Assembly: GCA_944472135.2 (NCBI GenBank)
Contig: OX235267.1
Span: forward strand, 17,653,452 to 17,717,451
Origin: Trichobilharzia regenti
Taxonomy: Eukaryota > Platyhelminthes > Trematoda > Strigeidida > Schistosomatidae
Direction: 5' to 3'
DNA length: 64,000 nt
A model generated the notes under the pieces. The model was not told where the DNA came from and did no database searches. It saw nothing but the letters and a program-made list of their open reading frames with translations. Below, piece after piece: positions 47,990 to 59,384 of this stretch (its first letter is position 1; the number at the start of each line of letters is the position of its first letter). Both the position numbers and the translations under genes were made by a program.

Positions 47990-49465
47990 TAGTCAATATC
48001 AAAATGTCAGGGGGCTGATAATGACCAAAAACATCAATACAAACAACTAAAGGGTAGAAATATTTGTGCACAACAAAAAGGGGATTACACAAATAAATAT
48101 TTCTTCGACCATTTCTTTCGTCTTCGGTACTACATTTGAATGCACAAAATCTCCAATAAAGTCAAATCAACCTCGAAAACTATTTTCTCAAATTTTTTTA
48201 AACAGACTGACTCAGGGAAAAACTTCATATTCTCATATCCACATGGATCAGACATCAATACTCTAGTAACTAAAAGTCAGCTACCTCTGAAACCAAAAAC
48301 CAACTTTCAAATTGTTACTAAGCCCATTATTATTTTCATTGTTGTTTTAAATTTCATTTATGCAACCTTCCCGGTCGATGCCAATTATAAACACGGAAGA
48401 GAAGGTTGTGCCTGAGATTAGCAATATAACCACTACTAAAACTATAAAGCTTAAAGCTTAAGACCTGAAATTCAATGGAAGCAATTTTTTGAATTCTTCT
48501 GAATCCAATCTTGTCAAAAAGAAGCCAAAAATATTAACATCGAATTATGCTTTTCAATGTTTACTTTCGTCAACACTGTGATTAGAAATAATATCATCAT
48601 AAAGTTATTTATTTAATCAGAAGTTCCCCTCAAATGAAAGATGAATAACAAAAACTGACACTGTTTTAACATGTTAGTATTTCTAATAACTAAAAAAATT
48701 TCTTCACCAAAAATGTTAAACAAATAGCTCACCACGATGGGGTCCACCTTAAATTCGCCAGTAAATAAGTTCATGTTTTAATTAGTTTTAAACTAACGTA
48801 TATTACAATGACAGTTTGACAGGTTAACAAAAGTGTTGTCAACTAGCCTGCCTCACACCGTCAAGATAAAACAAGGCTGATAATAGACCAGTTTACTCAA
48901 GCTACAATAAACAATAAGATGTGCTGATGGTCAGGCTATTTCAGCATGCAGACTACCACTACCACTACTTCTAATGTGATGGATGATAAACAATGGCAAA
49001 TTGTAAATCTAGAACTTGTACCTCAAATGACTACTATTTCACATTCTGAAGTCACCTAGGTTTTAACCATAATCCTAACTGTCACATCAGTGTTAGTAAA
49101 TTTGTTGATACCAATCTACTTCTTGTGTAATAGTTTTACTTAGAAATAGTTAAATACATTTCATTCATAAACTTCATTACTTGAAAACCAAGATATTGCG
49201 AAAAAGTACATGTTCTGCAATAAAATCACTTGAGATTTTATATTCTGAGATATTTTATTTCTCTATAACATAACCATACACATAAACTGATATTTGTTTC
49301 CATATTAACAAACGGGTCAACAGGACATGAGTGTTTGAAAGCAGCATCATAGATTAATTTTGAAATAATATAAGAATTTAGAAGAAAATTAACAGTGTGA
49401 AAGAAAATGATCTTTATTATTACTATTATTGTACTTTTCTTGTTCTCTGAAGTTTCTTCAGCTAT
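47990..49465. other. No gene recognised
   Basis: Overlapping plus-strand open frames at 48066-48415 show no known domain; the rest is AT-rich. Confidence 0.35.
48733..48747 (-). CDS. 15-nt candidate micro-exon
   Basis: The donor is GTGAGC and the acceptor is GGCGAATTTAAG (modest). The shared phase reads GPHR. Length and phase fit, but the splice sites are ordinary; treat it as tentative. Confidence 0.15.
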
Positions 49466-49469
49466 TGGA

Positions 49470-49570
49470 CTGATTATCCAGGGTAGGATCACTAACCTAA
49501 CGACAAACCTTCGCTCTTTCTTTGGATATGGAACAGGCTAGTAAACTAGGCGAGGTTGGAAGAGGGACAT
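49470..49570 (-). mobile_element. SINE head fragment
   Basis: GCTAGTAAACTAGGCGAGGTTGG matches the head block also seen at 25430 and 32275 (only part quoted is diagnostic: ACTAGGCGAGGTTGG). Confidence 0.4.
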
Positions 49571-50027
49571 CCGAGTCACATACACATGCTGAGAAGACTA
49601 TCGGGTGAAATCACGTGTCAGGCATATCCTTAAATGGAAGCCTAATGGGAAACAATAGTTGGGTGTCCAAGGTTAACATAAAAGAAATCTTGTAAGGAGG
49701 AGATGATAGTTTATGAGCCATCTTGGGATCAGCTGTAGAGGACTGCAGAGTACAGGAAAACATGCAAATGTGTTACTGAAGCCTGATTCTCCCCTCATAA
49801 CTTGAGGGTATACTGCTAAGTGGAATTTAACTGACTACGTAGGTTTTGATAGGACTAGATCAAGCAAACTCTGTGTATTATAACCGACCTGATGACCGGA
49901 TAGTAAACTACTGAACCGCCAAACGAGGAGAATTAGCTTAGTCTTTATTTCATCCCTTATTCAACTATCCGTTAAACGAAATGTGAATATAAAAATGAAA
50001 CAAAATATAACTGACTGGTGAAACTAA

Positions 50028-50155
50028 TTGTGCATTGGTGACACAGCGGCAGAATACTTGACAACTGCGCATATAGTTTCTGCTACCGAAACTTCAAGCC
50101 TCTGGTTTGAAGCCCTATTTCTCACCAGGAACGTAAGGCAATAAAATAATAATAA
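50028..50155 (+). mobile_element. tRNA-Gly-type SINE with internal deletion
   Basis: The head GCATTGGTGACACAGCGGC and the 3' end TTTGAAGCCCTATTTCTCA, AGGAACGTAAGGCAATAAAA are kept; box B and the middle are lost. Confidence 0.6.
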
Positions 50156-50159
50156 CAAG

Positions 50160-50695
50160 TGAACTTACTGCTAATTTCAGCCAAAAATAGGCATACAAAT
50201 AAAGCGACAAATGTGATTGTATTCATTATTTTACTAATATAGGAAGGAAGGCTTTATTTGTGTATAGGTAAATTCACCAGCTCTAACAGACTGATAATAG
50301 AATGGATTAAAAATAATTTATATTTATTACAAAATTATCTGTGTAAATAAAAACTAGTTTACTTTGAAATTATTTCATAAATGTCTCATTTTGTTTTAAT
50401 TGTATGCATGATCAAGTTTCAATAAAATATTGGAAGTTAAACAACAATAACAACAACTGAAGCTTTGATTGTAGAGACTGGAATTCTATCATTTGTTTGT
50501 TTTCTTCTATTTTCGGTGCATAGACGTAAAATGTAAACGGATTGCATTTCATAATTCAACTATTTGTGCTAAATAAACACAAATATGCTATTTCTAGTAG
50601 ATGATTGTGTAAACAAAAGAAAATTTCTGCAGTGTCAAATATTTAATATTTGAGTTAGATTTCTCACCAATATTTTAATTCATCAAAGATTTGAA
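50160..50695. other. No gene recognised
   Basis: AT-rich; no signal. Confidence 0.4.
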
Positions 50696-50699
50696 GTAT

Positions 50700-50870
50700 T
50701 TCGGTGGATGGTGACTAACGGAATGTTGTCTCCGACCTGTTTGAGAATCGTCAGTTTGATGTACCTTGATTCTCCACTAAAACTCCAATCCTGTGCTCGT
50801 CACTTCAAATGCCCCAGCGTTACTCATTATACCACTTGATCCACAAGAGTCGCCTTTTGTTGAAGTGAAC
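50700..50870 (-). mobile_element. Diverged Sm-alpha-type SINE
   Basis: The minus strand has box A-like GTGGATCAAGTGGTATAATG and box B-like GGATTGGAGTTTTAG, then GTACATCAAACTGACGATTC, a relic of the ribozyme. Confidence 0.45.
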
Positions 50871-52010
50871 TTTTGACTTTTGAGTTAAGTGACTGGACCG
50901 AAACGTTCGGTCTCTATTGACATGCACATCCTGGATGATTTTCATTGCTAGTCATATTCAACTAAATTAATTCAAGTTAATCCGAAGACATTATTGAAGT
51001 GCCTTTAGTAGAAGCCAGCATATCAACAGATGCTGTGCATTTCGGTTTCATCGATCAACAGGAAAATTAAAAATTCACTTAAACAAATATTATCAAAATA
51101 ATGTTATATTTTGTATTGAATAGTCAAATCTTTTCAGCGCTCAAGTAAAATACATCTTCTCTGCATTTTTCACAAACATTTCTTCTAAATCGAAAGTCAA
51201 ACCATCCAAGCATACGTGTGACTCAAAATTCTCAGCTCATTGAATCTCTACTGTATTCCTCCTTCACAGATTTATAAACCCTTCAGTTGTTTAGTAATAT
51301 TGAGGTACATACTCGAAGTGTTTCGTCATTTACAAAGAAGTATAAAATACTAATTCAGATTACAAGGACAAAAAGTAACATATTGCTCTTTGTGTTACTA
51401 GCCTAGATGAACTGTCTACGTTGTTTATTTGTAGTAATAATAATCATATATTCAAGAGTCAGTCAGTAGGAATTTGATTTCACGAATAATTCCCATTCTG
51501 ACATGAATGAAAAACAAAACACGTAGTTCAGTGAATAGTCTCTTTACGGAAGCGAATTCATTCACTTAAATGGTCAATCGAAGTTATAAATACTTACTTC
51601 GTATGTGTGTGTGAATTAGGTTTGTCCGATAAGAATAAAAATAAGTTAGGATTACTTTTGTCAAGATATTTCAAAAATGTGATGAACAATCAAATTGTAA
51701 CTATGGCATGGGGGTGGGGGTAAAGATTGCTAAGAAGGAAGGCGTGATGCACTGTCAAGAAAGCATAGTTATTAATGTTAATCAGCACATAAGAGCAATA
51801 CAATTGCTAATAGGATGAACAGTTTAATGACTGAGTTGTGGTTAGGATGCATATAGGAACAAAGGAAAATATGGAATTATGAAAAAGCTCAAAAAATTAC
51901 GAATTTATGAGGAGGTAGATAAAACAAGCAAACATACACTTTGTCAGAAGTCAACATGGTTGTTACAATGATAGTACAAGTGCTCGGATGATTTTCTTTC
52001 GTCAAAAAGA
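50870..52010. other. No gene recognised
   Basis: AT-rich; a GTAAGT donor at 51592 (minus) has no acceptor nearby. Confidence 0.4.
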
Positions 52011-52014
52011 AACT

Positions 52015-52345
52015 CTTCGCAGAATTTTGATTCGTTCCAAGTATGATCACGGATTGATTTTAGTCACAGAACCCTTGAAAACCAGGAGTAATAGACAGTT
52101 GTTTTGCCATAGTTTCGGACTCTTCGTCAATACGGACACACTGCCAGGGTTCCAGCCCAGGACCTTCTGGTTACAAGGTCACCTAGTAGACCATGGTGAG
52201 TGCCTACTGATGATGAGTCCAAAACTAGAGAGAAACAGCTGACTAGTACTTCCCTGTTTTAAGTGGTTTTCTGATCAACATCAATCCCTGACCAAACTTG
52301 AAACAAATCAAACCCCTACACACTAACCCTTGAAAAGTAACATGA
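52015..52345 (-). mobile_element. Head-to-head HHR-SINE pair
   Basis: Minus-strand copy 52015-52200 meets a plus-strand piece 52195-52345 starting at GTGCCTACTGATGATGAGTC, AGAGAGAAACAGCTGACTAG. The pieces abut without spacer. Confidence 0.65.
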
Positions 52346-52429
52346 TACCCGCCAATGAGTGGCTACAGAAGGATTTGTCTGGTGTGCTAGTGTGAAATCG
52401 TGACAAGTGGTATCCTCTATATCGGTCGT

Positions 52430-52710
52430 TAGGACAAATACTCACTGATGACATTGTCTTATGGTTGCACTGAAGACACGAATTGATAGAAACAGAAATT
52501 CATGAGTTGCTTGATTGGGTTCCCTGTGGCTGGATGATCCACAAGCTTGACTTGTAACCAGAAGGTCTCAGGTTCGGAGGCTGTTAGTTGCATAATGGCA
52601 ATGAGTCCCGGACTGGGGCAAAGCGGTTGTCTGGTTAGTATTCCTCTTTTTTAATGGCTCTTCAACTGATATCAGTCCATGATCAAACTTGAAACAATCT
52701 TATTATCCTT
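52430..52710 (+). mobile_element. HHR-SINE, single copy
   Basis: Upstream block (ACAAATACTCACTGATGACA), tRNA-like region and 3' part are in family order; the ribozyme is mutated (ATGAGTCCCGGACTGGGGCAA). Confidence 0.55.
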
Positions 52711-53179
52711 TTTTGCGATTGGCAGAGTTCAATGAATGTATATCCAGTATGCAAATATATCACTTTTGATTTCTTCATCCCTAATTATTTAGATGCATTT
52801 TTTAAAAAATATATGCATAAAACACTTACGTGTTCTGAATTCATGTTAGGAGGATGGAGACAAGACGAATCTGCAACCTTTAAGGGAGTGATTAACTAAT
52901 GGGGATACAAACTCGAGTCCACCACTGCTGAAGCTAGATGAAGGAGCAACTCCAAGCATCCTACTGGTTGCCTTCAATTACCTAACATCACTTCAAAATG
53001 AACTGCTATGATGAGTCACCTTTTTTGACGACCACAGTAAAAATTCCATTGACAGAATTCAGCCAGCACCAACGTCACGGGATCGATACATGGCACTGAC
53101 TAATTCCTAGTAACGTATTATTTATGCATAATGCCATTGAAAATTTGTTTCTATAATACAGCGAAGATATTTTATCTAC

Positions 53180-53270
53180 AAGGGAAACAGTAAGTACAAT
53201 TCAATCTGAACGAAGAATATTCTTTTCAATAATTTCTCCTCAGGTTCTTACAATTATGAAACATAATATT
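53180..53270 (-). repeat. Short dispersed repeat
   Basis: Minus-strand GAGGAGAAATTATTGAAAAG, as at 43980 and 42250. Confidence 0.45.
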
Positions 53271-53419
53271 TATTATCGTTACAATAAAGGCCAATTATGC
53301 GATGGATACATTTTTAACATAGAATAAAAGATTAGTTATGGGGTGTCAAAATAAATAGTCATATTTGTGTGACAAACGTGCTAGGCTGAAATCGATTACC
53401 AAAATATTGTAAAACGGAA

Positions 53420-54330
53420 GATAATGGTGGCGATTAATCATAATAGATTTGTAGAGTGTGGGTAAGAAAATTGACAAGTCAGTTCGAGATTATAAAAGGT
53501 GTCAGGTGAGTGGCTAGTACAAAGTGGTCTGTGTTAAACAGGAGATAGTAAGACTACAATAAGAGGTTCATAATGAAAAAGCGAATATGTGAAATGAAAC
53601 AGGTGGAAGCATATATTGAGAAAAGAGATAATATCACTAATAATACGTCCGGATAGCATAAATGAAAAATTCGATAGTATTGAGGGAATGTTTGCATGAA
53701 GGGCATAAAATATGACGAATAATAATAATTGTAATAATAAGCAAAGGAAAAAACCAAGAGAGTTAAGGGAATGAGCATTCTTGTTGAGAAGAAGAATCAT
53801 CAATCCAAGTTTGGCCTCGGTAGGAACTGCGTCTGGAGGTGTTCTTTTTGGATACAAAGTTCCGGTTTAGTCGATCTTATTGCAACAGCTTCAGCTATGT
53901 GTAGCAGACGTGAGCAATCTGTATGTAATAACGACTTCGGAATTCGGTATATAACCCTGAAAGCTGTGTTGACATTGATACGATGTCCAGTATCGACCAA
54001 GTGTGACAGGATCGAGGCTTTTATGCACTTAATTTCCCCTCTGCTGAAACAAACTGCAGAATGTTCTCGAACCCGTAGACGAACCTGCCTAACCTATATA
54101 ACTTGAACCACAGGAACAGTTGAAATGGTATATGCATGAAGAAGAGCTAAGGTTAGGTAAGACATCTTTGAGTTGCTGGATGAACATTGTACAGCTGCTG
54201 AAGGATAGACACAGACGTGCAGAGTAGAAAGTTGTCTTCATTGCCCTGGTTAAACGTTTCGGTAGAATCTCTGCAGGACTATCTCCCTTGAATTGGAGAC
54301 ATTAAAACAGAGGCTTTTTCTCCACCGTTG
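53420..54330 (-). pseudogene. PLE endonuclease-region remnant
   Basis: Minus-strand peptides NCSCGSSYIG (about 54105), then LVDTGHRINVNTAFRVIYRI and LLHIAEAVAIRSTKPELCIQ (53830-54000) match the GIY-YIG and C-terminal parts of PLEs, in shifted frames. 53420-53760 is the likely 3' UTR. Confidence 0.65.
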
Positions 54331-54429
54331 CCAGTTCATGTTCACGACTATTGTAACCTATGTTGGCTTTATTGAGCACTAATTAATCCCTAACTCCCTA
54401 CAAGAATTTAATGCACCTTTTATCATTTC

Positions 54430-54795
54430 CGACTGGCTATAGCAGACTCTCATCAACATATAAATTCTCTCCATAGTGAGTATCACATTGCCAACCAGAA
54501 ATGATAAGCAACAAAGTACTCTGGTAATGAACCAACCGGGATTCTCTCGTCCTAGAAATATGCCAGAGGAAATGGAAACCGATATGACATACTCAAAATG
54601 GAAATCGAATGGGAAACGTCGAGTTGGGCTGAAGTGCGAATGTGACGTGCAGAATATTGTGTGCGGTAGAGATGAAAGCTTACAGGCAATCGTTGAGCCA
54701 GCTAATAATGGCTGTAGAGAGCAAGTTGAAGTGAAATTGTGCTGTTTAAGCCCTTTATTTTACTCGGAACCAAGAGAAATAATAATGATGTAGCA
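54430..54795 (+). pseudogene. RTE 3'-end fragment
   Basis: YSKWKSNGKRRVGLKCECD and the end LCCLSPLFYSEPREI match the C-terminal tail of the copy at 56330-56945; the region between the WIGH motif and the tail is deleted. Confidence 0.6.
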
Positions 54796-54799
54796 TCTT

Positions 54800-55665
54800 T
54801 AGAACAAACCTTCAATAATATTAGAAAGAATCAGTCAATTGAATAAAGTGTAGAGACTATCATCATTTAAACAGAGTATTCGTAAAACATTCATAATCGG
54901 ATCGATTTGAAGGTTTAGTGTCACAGAAAGGCAAGTTATTTCGTTTTTAAAAAGGATATATTACAGACTCATGTAGGCAGTTATATCACATGGAGAGGAG
55001 ATAAAAGGGTCCTCAGCAAAGGTGGGAGATTTTCTGTGAACTCCTTTTTATAGTCTTAAAGTTAAAATTCTATGCAAAAAATGTAGTCATCAGTACCTAA
55101 ACACTGAGCCAAACAAGTGACTTATGTTGACTAAGAAACACTATAAAGAACATAGAATACTGATAAAATATAAAACGATGTTCGTTCAAACTGATAAATC
55201 TGCGGGTGTTGCATCATTTAGAAAATATCGAAAGCTGCATTACTTTTACTGTAAGCCATTAAACCATGTTCTTGTTCCATTCATGCTTTTGGAACTGTGC
55301 AGGATATGTGGAGAATAATGTCTGAATTTAAAGATCCCAGAATCTCAATACTGACCACGTGTATTGTTCATCTGTATAAAGGCAAAAGACTCTTCTGATC
55401 CTTTTTAATGTAAACTATTCTGCCATCAAACTTCATACGAAAGTCTTTAAATTGCGCAATTCAATTCGCTATAAAACCACAATATTTTGCTTCTATTGTT
55501 ATTCTGACTTCACTGTGTCATTTTAACGTGACCCAGTTTTATTTTCCCACCACTTAACGCTTTATTATTTTTATGTGTATTCTTATGAGAAGTAGGTGTG
55601 CGAACACATTTGATTCACTTTTAGATTTCCCCCGTCGATTGATTGGATCAAAGTTCTCAGTCTCA
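54800..55665. other. No gene recognised
   Basis: AT-rich; chance open frames only. Confidence 0.4.
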
Positions 55666-55669
55666 GGTC

Positions 55670-55860
55670 GACATGTCAAGAAGTGACTCTCGTGGCCAAA
55701 CGCTTTGGCGTTTGAAACTATGGACATTGGATTCGAGCCTCAGGTAGAACATTATCACTCACTGCGGAATGCAGGTACATCCATCCAGACAACGAGTCCC
55801 AAATAGGGCGAAATGTGCATCCTTGATTCCACTGCTAGTCACGCACGACCCGCCAATTAG
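55670..55860 (+). mobile_element. Sm-alpha-type SINE with near-complete hammerhead
   Basis: Box A-like GTGGCCAAACGCTTTGGCG and box B-like TTGGATTCGAGCC, then GTACATCCATCCAGACAACG, AGTCCCAAATAGGGCGAAAT and GCATCCTTGATTCCACTGCT. GAAA and the GATTCC side are kept; the CTGATGA core is not. Confidence 0.7.
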
Positions 55861-56329
55861 CTTGTGATTAGATTGTTCGAACTATGTTGTGCGGATACAT
55901 TGCGTTACTCAGATAAATTACGTCTTCTTATTCCTCCGTCTAGACTGATTTCGGCCATCATTTGTATCTTTATTTTTAATTGTTATTTTCACATTCTAAT
56001 TTTCGTAGTTTATCTTTCAGTTACGTCATTACCACATAAGCCTAAATGGTAATCTCTTAATGAAAAGAAATGATCACACATTTTGATCAGATTATTCGAA
56101 ATTTCAAATAGCTGCCTATCGAATCTTCCAGAGGATTCTTTCATTTGGGAAAGTATGAAAAAGAAAAATAGCATACATCAACTTCTCCGTAAAAAACAAT
56201 GTCCCTTAGGGAGCTGGGCACCTCTTTCGTCCCAGTTTAAGACTCTTCAGTAGTGTATATTTCTTATAAGAAATCTGGAGCGATAATCTACTATTGAATC
56301 TCCTATTATTGTTCACTTATCTAGGGAGC

Positions 56330-56945
56330 ATTGTCTCAACTACAGGAGGAGTGGACGAGGATGTCAAATAGAGCGAGAATCGGGAAGGCGAGAAACACAT
56401 TCACTCATCAACCTGAAACCAATCTGGAAATCTTCGTCACTCAGCCTGCATCAACAACAAAATTCGGATTTTCAATACAAACGTAAAGTCGGTCAGTTCT
56501 TCTATACGGATCAGAAACTTGGAGGGCGGGTCACAAAGAATATTTCCAAGAGGTTGCAGACTTTTATCAACCAACAACCGTCTTCGCTCTTTACTGAAGA
56601 TCAGATGGCCGGGTCGGAAAGAATCACCAACAAGGAACTATGGGAACAAACAAAGCAAGAACCAATCACCCAACAAATATGCAGAAGAAAGTGGAAATGG
56701 ATCGGACACTCGCTGAGGAGACCGCTGGGTGACCTCTCGCGTCAAGCCCTCGAGTGGAACCCGAAAGGGAAGCGGCGTGTGGGACGTCAGTGCAAGGGTG
56801 ACATGGAGGAAATCGTGTCAGGAGGAGTTCAAAGAGTATGGACTAACATGGATGCAGGTGAAAAGTACAGCAGAAGACAGAAGCAAATGGAGACGTGTAG
56901 TTGAAGCCCTATGTTCCACCAGGAACCCAAAGGAGCAATAATAAT
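56330..56945 (+). pseudogene. RTE/SR2-like 3' end, best preserved
   Basis: From the YLGSIV-like region (AGCATTGTCTCAACTACAGG) through NLKPIWKSS, then WKWIGHSLRRPLGDLSRQAL, WNPKGKRRVGRQCKGDMEE and a C-terminal tail. The 3' end GAAGCCCTATGTTCCACCAG is followed by an (AAT)n tail. It is 5' truncated with frameshifts. The same 3' end is carried by the tRNA-Gly SINEs. Confidence 0.8.
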
Positions 56946-57020
56946 AATAATAAAGAAACTTCAAGCCACTAGCTTGAAGCCCTATGATCCACTGGGGAAC
57001 GTGAAGGAAAAAATGATCTA
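56945..57020 (+). mobile_element. SINE/RTE 3' tail in tandem with the RTE end
   Basis: Directly after the (AAT)n tail a second copy of the 3' end appears (CACTAGCTTGAAGCCCTATG, GGGGAACGTGAAGGAA). It is either a second insertion into the tail or a tail-to-tail event. Confidence 0.6.
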
Positions 57021-57024
57021 ATGC

Positions 57025-59215
57025 AGGCCAGATTAACGATAGTACCTGAACTTGTGATTTCATGCAGAACGTTTAGGTATTTATGAGCAATTAGCTATGG
57101 CACTGCTGTTTGAAGCACTCGGAATCTATTAGCTTCAGGCAGTTCATTCGTGTTGTAACTTCAGTGAACTGAAATAATCCCGTCACTAATTTGTTATAAC
57201 TGCGCTGTACAGAATGAGAACCATAGTCACTTTGTTATGTCTGCGCCTGGCTAATATGCCTATTTGTCCACTGTGCCTTCCGATTCATTGAGTCACGTAA
57301 ATATTAAAAGACAAAGGCTGGCCTGTGACCGTATATTGCAATCACCATTGAGAGAACAACACATGATATTTATACATTTTTGCAGCAATAAAGACGGCTA
57401 ACAGCGTTTGAAACAATTGATCGCATAATCAGTCACAATATGCATCAGAAATAATGATATAATGTTTTAGGCGGGGTCTTATCAATCCGGTACATGACAG
57501 AGGACAGAGAGAGATCGTTCTATTTGAGGATTGTGGTCTGACTGTTCCGGATGTTTTGATATCGAATTCCTATTACTCACTACTTAAAACATATTTATCC
57601 AAACTCGTCGATATTTTGGAGCAGATAAACCGAGAATCCATGTGGAGCGAGTGATGAAACGGCTCCAGAGGAAGAACTCAATTGATGGATGTGAGATATT
57701 GTCTGGTCACTGTTTATTCTGATTTCGGAATCTCAGACTGACGTATACAAGATCCTAGTTCAAACTCACCACCATTATGCGTCCTCTCAACCGATAATCT
57801 CAGCATGCCGAATAAAGCTTTACCGGGAATGTAACCTTTAAAATGCAGTCGCATGCTCAGTGGCTTCATGTTCACTAATGTAAAAACTCACCTTCTCACT
57901 TTTGTAACCATCCAATTTCTTATGGCCATTTCTGCGTACAAACCCATGCCATGTATTCAAAAGAAATACGTCCAAACCTTGTCCCTGCCATGACCATTAT
58001 AAACAGGTAATTCTTTTAGTAATGATCATTCCATTGCCTTTCTTATCCAAAATATCTGTTTGTTCATGTTGTTTTTAATTTTTTCTTAATCCCTATTTAA
58101 ACCATTTTTCGTATCCCACCTTCCTGTCTATTTTGTTATTTTATTATTTCTACATATTTAATCCCTAACTGCATAAAGAATTATTCGTCACATTAGTTAT
58201 CATTCCACCGGATTTTTTATCCAAATATCCTGTCTAATTTAGTTATTTCTGCATTTTTAGCCCCTAAATTGCAAAAAATGTCAAACTTCTCAGTAATTAT
58301 GATGATACTTTGTTTGATTTTTATCCCTCCCACTGTTTATTATGGCACTTTTATTCCTAATTGTAATTTTATTAATTTGACCATTGACCGGAAATTATTC
58401 TGGGACTTTCCCACTCATTTATCACAAATACACGAATGTACAGCCTGGTTGATGACTTCGTCGAAAAGAAAATTTTCTTCGCTGCATTTTAATCTGCATG
58501 TTCATTTCTGATGTTATATACTGTCACAAGACGATCCCCATTGACAGCTTCTCGACAAACAGCTCTCATCCTATCGCTGAGTGCGTTAACCATACTCATC
58601 CTGTACTAAATAGGAATGAAAATAATGGACTTCACTTGGAACTTTCTACATGTTCTCTTCCTGTGTCAGCCCTTGCAAAATATGTAACAATGCAAAAGTG
58701 CTTCGCCTTAGATTGAGACCATTCGGAACCACGTCTCCAAAGTGACCACTTTTCATATCGATATACAGATACTGAATTTATTCATCATAATTTCGCAAAC
58801 CTCAGCACTTTTATCTTTCTGTTAGTTTGTCTGTTTACAACACTGAATGACTTGACAGAATCTGTATCACCGTCGAAGCCTACAAGGTATTTTCTTATTC
58901 AACTGTTCGGTAATGCGTATACTGACTTTTCTACGAACTCTTATTACACAGTATCTTAATATTTTACATTCTGACCCTCTAGTAACGATATTCATGAATG
59001 ATGTTTTCCCTATAGGTTGCTCCTTTCATACGGTGAATTCGATGTGTGGATGTCTCTCATTGTACTGTAGTAATATTGAGAGCTGATTTCACTCGTCCTC
59101 AAAATGGATGAGTGTATTGTCCATATATCAGCAATCGAACACGAATTCTCTAATACTCATTTTAATGGACTGTTTTCTAGCTGACTTCATCAGACAAATA
59201 AGTAGAAGTAATCTT
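57025..59215. other. No gene recognised; one dispersed repeat inside
   Basis: 58375-58485 repeats motifs of 4000-4190 (GTTGATGACTTCGTCGAAAA and TTGACCATTGACCGGAAATT). No coding signal elsewhere. Confidence 0.35.
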
Positions 59216-59217
59216 AC

Positions 59218-59380
59218 GGTTGCAGAGAGTTTTACGGATACGGTCTATTGAAATCCTAGATAAGGACGCTGCTATTTGGGTTGAATAACTTCTCCGAAAT
59301 TGTATGTGACTTGATATGATTTTGACTAAAAATGTTGCTGCGATTAGGGTTGGATACACGAAGAATAAGGAAGAATTCAT
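59218..59380 (-). CDS. Possible first coding exon with signal peptide or membrane segment
   Basis: A minus-strand open frame includes a Met at 59380 followed by NSSLFFVYPTLIAATFLVK, a hydrophobic segment of about 19 residues near the N terminus, then a basic region. A GTAAGA donor at 59212-59217 leaves 1 nt over, the phase expected by the micro-exons downstream. Known: MEGs usually start with a signal-peptide exon. Inferred: this could be it. The open frame extends upstream of this Met, phase agreement is a one-in-three event, and 12 kb separates it from the next exon, so support is weak. Confidence 0.22.
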
Positions 59381-59384
59381 CTCA

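Noticed and set aside
52821..52830. Minus-strand GTAAGT donor with a 5-nt exon
   Set aside because: Not a multiple of three and too short to judge.
53771..54106. 111-codon plus-strand open frame
   Set aside because: Antisense of a PLE remnant whose peptides are clear on the minus strand.
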